This document shows positions 59,123 through 64,000 of a DNA stretch of 64,000 nucleotides, piece after piece. The stretch spans positions 203,226 to 267,225 of the forward strand of contig CAMVPB010000001.1 in NCBI GenBank assembly GCA_947169285.1. Direction: 5' to 3'. The position numbers and the translations under genes were made by a program. The stretch's first letter is position 1, and the number at the start of each line of letters is the position of its first letter. Source of the DNA: an uncultured bacterium (GTDB taxonomy: Bacteria; Bacillota_I; Bacilli_A; RF39; UBA660). The notes below the pieces were generated by a model, which saw only the letters and a list, made by a program, of their open reading frames with translations, was not told the origin of the DNA and did no database searches.

Positions 59123-59637
59123 TGGAAAACAAAAAATTCGAAAAAAGAGAAGAAAAAAAGTTATATGAAGATAAAATTATATCTATTGGACGTGTTACAA
59201 AAGTAACTAAAGGTGGTAGAAATTTTAGATTTTCTGTAACTGTAGCTGTAGGAGATAGAAAAGGTAAAGTAGGTATTGGTACTGGTAAATCTAATGAAAT
59301 TCCAGAAGCAGTAACTAAAGCTATTAAAGCAGCTGAAAAAAATATGATAAATGTTGATCTAGTAGATAATAGAACAATTTCTCATGAAGTTATTGGAACT
59401 TGTGGAGCAGCTAAAGTATTAATTAGACCTGCTAAAGAAGGTAGAGGAATTATAGCTGGTGGACCAGTTCGTATTATATTAGAACTTGCTGGTGTAAAAG
59501 ATGTAGTTTCTAAATCTTTAGGAAGTAATACAAAAATTAATACATCACGTGCTACTATGGATGCATTATTAAAGCAAAAAAGTGTATCTCATTTAGCTAT
59601 ATTACGTGATAAAAAAGAAGAGGAGATTAAAGGATAA
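59122..59637 (+). CDS. rpsE: 30S ribosomal protein S5
   Basis: 171 residues: [40 protein letters not shown] and [20 protein letters not shown]. Its stop overlaps the L15 start; the rpmD (L30) gene that normally lies between is missing. Confidence 0.98.
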   Translation: MENKKFEKREEKKLYEDKIISIGRVTKVTKGGRNFRFSVTVAVGDRKGKVGIGTGKSNEIPEAVTKAIKAAEKNMINVDLVDNRTISHEVIGTCGAAKVLIRPAKEGRGIIAGGPVRIILELAGVKDVVSKSLGSNTKINTSRATMDALLKQKSVSHLAILRDKKEEEIKG

Positions 59638-60080
59638 TGAAATTAAATGAATTAAAAAATCATCCTGGATCTACTCATAGAAGAAAAGTAGTAGGAAGAG
59701 GTCCAGGTTCAGGACACGGAAAAACTTCAACTCGTGGTGAAAAAGGACAAAAAGCTCGTTCAGGTGCTAGTATCCCAGCTTGGTTTGAAGGTGGACAAAA
59801 TCCATTATATAAAAGAATACCAAGAAGAGGATTTAGTAATAAGAGATTTGCAAAAAGATATGCAATTGTTAATGTATCAGAATTAAATGTATTTGAAGAT
59901 GGTACAACAGTTACACCTGAATTAATGAAAGAAAAAAGATTATTTACTAAAGAATATAAAGGAATAAAGATTTTGGGAAATGGCGAACTTAAGAAAAAAT
60001 TAACTGTTAAAGCTAATGTATTTACTAATAGCGCTATTAACAAAATCGAAGAGTTAGGCGGGAAAGCAGAGGTGATTTAA
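59637..60080 (+). CDS. rplO: 50S ribosomal protein L15
   Basis: 147 residues: [39 protein letters not shown] and [14 protein letters not shown]. Directly coupled to rpsE. Confidence 0.97.
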   Translation: MKLNELKNHPGSTHRRKVVGRGPGSGHGKTSTRGEKGQKARSGASIPAWFEGGQNPLYKRIPRRGFSNKRFAKRYAIVNVSELNVFEDGTTVTPELMKEKRLFTKEYKGIKILGNGELKKKLTVKANVFTNSAINKIEELGGKAEVI

Positions 60081-60081
60081 A

Positions 60082-61332
60082 ATGTTTGCTACATTTAAGC
60101 AATTATTTAAATCTACAAATAAAGACTTATTACATAGAGTTTTATTTACCCTAGCTTGTCTTGCTGTATTTGCTCTAGGTAATGCAATAACAGTTCCTGG
60201 AATGAAAGCAATAACAAATGATTTAGGATTTTTGGAACTTCTTAATGCAATGAGTGGTGGAGGTTTAAAACAATTCTCTATCTTTGCATTAGGTGTTATG
60301 CCATATATTAGTGCATCTATCGTAATTCAAATTCTTCAAATGGATATAATTCCTTATTTTAAAGAATTAAAAGAAATGGGTGAAGAAGGAAGAACTAAGA
60401 TAAATAAAATAACTAGATATATGGGAATTGGATTCTCATTTGTTCAAGGATTTGTTTATTCATTAATGTTTATGGGTAAAGGTTATCCAGCAATAGATTA
60501 CTTAAAGATATCTGTTATATTAACAGGTGGAACAGCATTCTTATTGTGGATGGGTGATCAAATAACTCAAAAAGGAATTGGAAATGGTGTATCACTTATA
60601 ATTATGGCTGGTATTGTTAATACATTACCAAAAGTATTTATAGATGCATTTGGAGCTTTAATTCCTGGAGCATCTAATACAACAATTGGAATAATATCAT
60701 TTATACTATTTGTATTATTATATATAGTTATTATAGTTGGAGTTATATTTGTACAAGAAGCTGAAAGAAGAATACCTATTCAATATTCAAATAGAACATC
60801 TTCTTCATACGGCGGAAGAGAGACATATTTACCACTTAGAATCAATTCTGCTGGTGTTATGCCTGTAATCTTTGCATCAACAATTATATCTTTACCAACT
60901 GTGTTAACATATTTTATAAAAAATACAAAAGTTTTAAATGTTATTAATACAGTATTTTCTACTGAAACTCCAGTTGGATTTACAATATATATGTTATTAA
61001 TAATAGTATTTACATATGTATATACATTTATGGTTTTAAGTCCAGATAAAATGTCAAAAGACTTAAATAAATCAGGAGGATATATTCCTGGTATTAGACC
61101 TGGTACTGAAACTAAAACATATGTATCAAAAGTACTTTCTAGAATTACATTCTTAGGATCTATATTTATAGCAGTAATTGCTGCACTTCCAATAATATTT
61201 AGTGCAACAACTAAATTGCCAAGTTCAGTTAGAATTGGTGGAACAAGTATTTTAATCGTAGTAGGTGTAGTATTAGAAACTTATAAACAATTAGAATCAT
61301 CAGTGGCAAGTAGAAACTATAATAAGAGGTAA
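60082..61332 (+). CDS. secY: Protein translocase subunit SecY
   Basis: 416 residues, ten membrane helices. GVMPYISASIVIQ, the plug-following GEEGRTKINKITRY loop, QKGIGNGVSLIIMAGI and NSAGVMPVIFASTI are hallmark segments. Channel of the Sec system; its motor SecA normally ends in a SEC-C motif like the tails at 1-3935. Confidence 0.98.
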   Translation: MFATFKQLFKSTNKDLLHRVLFTLACLAVFALGNAITVPGMKAITNDLGFLELLNAMSGGGLKQFSIFALGVMPYISASIVIQILQMDIIPYFKELKEMGEEGRTKINKITRYMGIGFSFVQGFVYSLMFMGKGYPAIDYLKISVILTGGTAFLLWMGDQITQKGIGNGVSLIIMAGIVNTLPKVFIDAFGALIPGASNTTIGIISFILFVLLYIVIIVGVIFVQEAERRIPIQYSNRTSSSYGGRETYLPLRINSAGVMPVIFASTIISLPTVLTYFIKNTKVLNVINTVFSTETPVGFTIYMLLIIVFTYVYTFMVLSPDKMSKDLNKSGGYIPGIRPGTETKTYVSKVLSRITFLGSIFIAVIAALPIIFSATTKLPSSVRIGGTSILIVVGVVLETYKQLESSVASRNYNKR

Positions 61333-61335
61333 AAA

Positions 61336-61983
61336 ATGAATTTAATTTTAGTTGCAGCTCCAGCTGCAGGAAAAGGAACAGTTGCTGAAATATTAAACAA
61401 AAAATATGGTTTAACCCCCATAAGTGCTGGAGAATTATTAAGGGGTGTTGACCCTGAAACAGATCTTGGAAAAGAAATTAGAAGAATACAAAGTGAAGGA
61501 AAACTTGTTAGCAATGAAATAACTAATGAGTTAATGAAGCAAAGATTATCTAAAGATGATGTCAAAAGTGGAGTAATCTTAGACGGATATCCTAGAATAA
61601 TGGATCAAGTGTATGCTTTAGAGGATATGATGAAAGAATTAAACTTTAATATAGACTATGTAGTATATTTAAAAGTTGATTATGAAACTGCTCTAAAGAG
61701 AACTATTGGAAGAAGAATATGTCCTAATTGTAAAAAAACTTACAATGTGTTGACAGGATATAATACTCCAAAAGTTGAAAATACTTGTGATAATTGTGGA
61801 TGTTTATTAGACAAACGTAATGATGATAATGAAGAATCACTTAAAGTAAGATTTAATTTCTTTAAAGAAAATACTTTACCAGTAGTTGATTATTATAAAG
61901 CATTAGGTAAAGTTATAGAAATTGATTCATCTAAAGATATTGATGAAGTTATAAAAGATTTAGAAAAGTCTTTAGGAGTATAA
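61336..61983 (+). CDS. adk: Adenylate kinase with altered P-loop
   Basis: 215 residues; interconverts AMP, ADP and ATP. The P-loop reads VAAPAAGKGT where most bacteria have GPPGAGKGT, so the first and fourth Gly are Ala. DGYPRIMDQ is the AMP-binding motif, and the LID carries a zinc site CPNCKKTY...CDNCGC (four Cys). Otherwise complete. It follows secY by 3 bp. Confidence 0.95.
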   Translation: MNLILVAAPAAGKGTVAEILNKKYGLTPISAGELLRGVDPETDLGKEIRRIQSEGKLVSNEITNELMKQRLSKDDVKSGVILDGYPRIMDQVYALEDMMKELNFNIDYVVYLKVDYETALKRTIGRRICPNCKKTYNVLTGYNTPKVENTCDNCGCLLDKRNDDNEESLKVRFNFFKENTLPVVDYYKALGKVIEIDSSKDIDEVIKDLEKSLGV

Positions 61984-61984
61984 A

Positions 61985-62737
61985 TTGATTAGTATAAAAA
62001 CTAAGAAAGAAATAGAATTAATGAAACACGCAGGCAGGATTGCTTATGAGTTATTAATGTCTATGAAAAATTTAATGAAACCAGGAGTAAGCACAAAAGA
62101 ACTTGATGAATATGCTTATAAATATATCATTGAAAAAGATTGTACTCCAGGCTTTCTAGGTTATGAGGGATACCCAGGAAGTATATGTGTAAGTATTAAT
62201 GAAGTTGTTGTTCATGGGATACCAAGTGAAAAGATAAAACTTAAGAATGGTGACATTGTTACAGTAGATCTTGGAGTTTGTTATAAGGGAATGCATACTG
62301 ATACTGCTTATACATATATAGTGGGTAATACAACCAGAGAAAAAAGAGAATTAGTAGAACATACGAAAGAAGCTTTATATAAGGGACTAGATGTTATAAA
62401 AGAAGGTATTAAACTAAATGAGGTTTGTAAAAATATTGAAAGTGTTGCTCTAAAACATCATTATGCTGTATTTATAGAACTAACGGGTCATGGTGTAGGA
62501 TATGATTTACATGAAGACCCTTACATTCCTAACTATAGTAATAAAGAAAGTGAAGATATCATCTTGAAAAGTGGAATGACACTTGCGATTGAACCGATGT
62601 TTGGTTTAAAAACAAAAAATATATGGATGTTAGAAGATGGCTGGACAATTGAAACAGAAGACAAAAGCCCATCAGCACACTTCGAGCATACAATTCTTGT
62701 AACTAAAGATGGTTATGAGATAATAACAGGAGAGTGA
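61985..62737 (+). CDS. map: Methionine aminopeptidase, type I
   Basis: 250 residues; removes N-terminal Met. Metal ligands lie in [19 protein letters not shown] (two Asp), [13 protein letters not shown] (His), IEPMFG (Glu) and FEHTILVT (Glu). TTG start with AGGAG 7 bp upstream. Residues about 40-60 have the expected [18 protein letters not shown]. Confidence 0.96.
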   Translation: MISIKTKKEIELMKHAGRIAYELLMSMKNLMKPGVSTKELDEYAYKYIIEKDCTPGFLGYEGYPGSICVSINEVVVHGIPSEKIKLKNGDIVTVDLGVCYKGMHTDTAYTYIVGNTTREKRELVEHTKEALYKGLDVIKEGIKLNEVCKNIESVALKHHYAVFIELTGHGVGYDLHEDPYIPNYSNKESEDIILKSGMTLAIEPMFGLKTKNIWMLEDGWTIETEDKSPSAHFEHTILVTKDGYEIITGE

Positions 62738-62742
62738 ATAAA

Positions 62743-62958
62743 TTGGCAAAAGAAGGTTACATTGAAGTAGAAGGGAAAGTACTTGAGTTACTTCCAAATT
62801 ATGAATTCAAAGTTCAACTAGAAAATGAGCACGTAGTGATAGCCGGCGTTTCTGGCAAAATACGAATGAATAACATTCGCATTTATCCAGGTGATAGAGT
62901 GCTTATGGAAATACCAATTTGTGATTTAACACGCGGGCGTATAATTTATAGAAAATAA
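62743..62958 (+). CDS. infA: Translation initiation factor IF-1
   Basis: 71 residues, the standard size; S1-like OB fold: [20 protein letters not shown] (TTG read as Met), [31 protein letters not shown] choose TTG 62743, with AGGAG 10 bp upstream and the family N-terminus MAKE; the in-frame GTG at 62734 is next to the RBS and overlaps map. Confidence 0.96.
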   Translation: MAKEGYIEVEGKVLELLPNYEFKVQLENEHVVIAGVSGKIRMNNIRIYPGDRVLMEIPICDLTRGRIIYRK

Positions 62959-62975
62959 AAAAGGAGTGGAAATTT

Positions 62976-63089
62976 ATGAAAGTAAGACCATCAGTAAAAA
63001 AGATTTGCGACAAATGCAAAGTAATTAAAAGAAAAGGTGTGGTTAGAGTTATTTGTGAAAACCCTAAACACAAACAAAGACAAGGATAA
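62976..63089 (+). CDS. rpmJ: 50S ribosomal protein L36
   Basis: 37 residues, [20 protein letters not shown] then [16 protein letters not shown]. Zinc-type L36 with Cys in CDKC, C at ICEN and His in PKHKQ. AAGGAG precedes the ATG. Too short for most gene finders but unmistakable by sequence and position between infA and rpsM. Confidence 0.97.
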   Translation: MKVRPSVKKICDKCKVIKRKGVVRVICENPKHKQRQG

Positions 63090-63098
63090 GGAGAATTT

Positions 63099-63464
63099 AT
63101 GGCACGTATTAAAAATATTGACTTACCAAAAGATAAGAGAGTTGTAGTTGGACTTACATATATTTATGGTATTGGTCCATCAAGAGCTCATGAAATTTGT
63201 ACTAATGCTAAAGTTAGTGAAGACATTAGAGTTAAAGATTTAACAGAAGAACAAATTAATGCATTAAGAAGTGAAGCTGATAAATATGTTTTAGTTGGTG
63301 ATTTGAAAAGAGAAGTTGAAATGAACATTAAAACTAAAATGGAAATCGGTTCATATCAAGGTACTAGACATAAAAAAGGTTTACCTGTAAGAGGACAACA
63401 TACTAGTAGAAATGCTAGAACTCGTAAAGGTAAAGGAAAAGTAATAGCTAATAAGAAGAAATAG
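63099..63464 (+). CDS. rpsM: 30S ribosomal protein S13
   Basis: 121 residues: [40 protein letters not shown] and the basic tail [18 protein letters not shown]. Confidence 0.98.
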   Translation: MARIKNIDLPKDKRVVVGLTYIYGIGPSRAHEICTNAKVSEDIRVKDLTEEQINALRSEADKYVLVGDLKREVEMNIKTKMEIGSYQGTRHKKGLPVRGQHTSRNARTRKGKGKVIANKKK

Positions 63465-63477
63465 GAGGGAATAAGAT

Positions 63478-63861
63478 ATGGCATATAATAGAAGAAAAAG
63501 AAAAGCTAAGAAAGATATAGTTGTAGGTCAAGCTCATATTCATTCAACATTCAATAATACTATTGTTACTATTACTGATGAAAATGGATGTGTAGCATCT
63601 TGGGCTTCAGCTGGAAGTATTGGTTATAAAGGTAGTAAGAAGAAAACTCCATTTGCTGGAGGACAAGCTGCTGAAACTGCTGGTAAAGCTGCATATGATG
63701 CAGGTATTAGAAAAGTTGAAGTATTTGTTAAAGGTATCGGTGGAGGTCGTGAAACTGCAATTCGTTCATTACAAACTGCAGGATTAGAAATAACTGCTAT
63801 AAATGATGTAACACCAATTCCACATAATGGATGTAGACCACCAAAAAGAAGACGTATGTAA
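63478..63861 (+). CDS. rpsK: 30S ribosomal protein S11
   Basis: 127 residues: [32 protein letters not shown] and the invariant [18 protein letters not shown] end. Confidence 0.98.
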   Translation: MAYNRRKRKAKKDIVVGQAHIHSTFNNTIVTITDENGCVASWASAGSIGYKGSKKKTPFAGGQAAETAGKAAYDAGIRKVEVFVKGIGGGRETAIRSLQTAGLEITAINDVTPIPHNGCRPPKRRRM

Positions 63862-63882
63862 TAAGGAAGGGGAATTTATAAT

Positions 63883-64000
63883 ATGTTAAGATTTGAAAAA
63901 CCTGAATATAAAGTTGTAGAATACGTAGAAGATAATTTTTATGGAAAATTTGTACTAGAGCCACTTGAAAGAGGCTTTGGTAGAACAATTGGTAATGCAC
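63883..64000 (+). CDS. rpoA: RNA polymerase alpha subunit (5' part)
   Basis: The first 39 codons are present before the window ends: [18 protein letters not shown], then [19 protein letters not shown], the conserved alpha N-terminal domain start ([15 protein letters not shown]). AAGGAAGGGG lies upstream. Position after rpsK is the standard alpha operon order. Confidence 0.97.
   Translation, partial: MLRFEKPEYKVVEYVEDNFYGKFVLEPLERGFGRTIGNA

Noticed and set aside
60082-60300. secY region as the source of the SEC-C tails
   Set aside because: SEC-C belongs to SecA and unrelated small proteins, not SecY; no secA is present in the window, so the parent gene of the tails cannot be named.
1-64000. 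CRISPR array, rRNA or tRNA genes
   Set aside because: No regularly spaced repeat-spacer pattern, rRNA segment or cloverleaf with a CCA-type end was recognised; the only regular repeats are the SEC-C tails, arm repeats and coding repeats listed.

Overview
The window is AT-rich, gene-dense DNA from a low-GC Bacillota. Shine-Dalgarno sites are strong (AGGAGG type), intergenic gaps are short, U-tract hairpin terminators are abundant, and the S10-spc-alpha ribosomal protein cluster has the usual order. TGG is used for Trp and TGA works as a stop. An intact prfB with SPF and GGQ motifs is present, so this is the standard bacterial code and not the UGA=Trp code of Mollicutes. A complete spo0A with 0A boxes and two CotF-like spore-coat genes indicate a spore-forming (or recently spore-forming) lineage. 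A gut-type Bacilli/Erysipelotrichia-like relative is my inference; no 16S rRNA or tRNA gene is visible to test it.

Layout. (1) 1-4800 is an accessory region. Four copies of a SEC-C zinc-motif gene tail (PCGSGKKYK.CCGK then stop), each followed by a hairpin terminator, separate small units carrying a GNAT/YoaP acetyltransferase, a methyltransferase and two lipoproteins, and finally a frameshifted relic. The first two units are also bracketed by cassette-specific tandem direct repeats (TAGATACG or TAGATACC types). It reads as an array of small integrated cassettes stacked on the 3' end of a SEC-C gene, with no recombinase in view; this is the strongest candidate for an undescribed system. (2) 4840-12969: membrane-anchored HTH regulator, a flavodoxin-Gpx-LuxS-phosphatase operon, a small autoregulated XRE gene, a GntR-ABC transporter operon, CAT-like acyltransferase, PAP2 phosphatase, cysS. 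(3) 12992-23352: CIRCE-controlled hsp20, glycosyltransferase, CotF pair, Nif3-like domain protein, HerA-like ATPase, prfB, YitT, then ftsE-ftsX-M23 peptidase-whiA. (4) 23420-24890: a TasA/CalY-like surface protein whose 3' end switches abruptly to about 52% GC and ends in a C-type-lectin-like GVRP domain, resembling a variable-protein target. (5) 24889-37257: clpP, nucleoside kinase, gap, a RelB-YafQ locus with a nonsense-mutated toxin, pgk-tpiA, spo0A, a putative zinc metalloprotease, gpmI, and the thyA-folA-tmk operon. (6) 37317-51076: more surface proteins (a second GVRP protein, a BspA LRR protein), an AMP-ligase/hybrid kinase/HPt-REC operon, membrane proteins, a candidate small RNA, a RhuM-Fic protein, and a repeat-bearing lipoprotein esterase. 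(7) 51100-64000: S10-spc-alpha cluster from a leader and rpsJ to the start of rpoA, including secY, adk, map, infA and rpmJ. rpmD (L30) is absent.

How it fits together: regions 2, 3, 5 and 7 are housekeeping (lower glycolysis, dTMP synthesis, translation, division/hydrolase control, sporulation entry). Regions 1, 4 and 6 hold the accessory and surface functions where most of the unusual structure lies.
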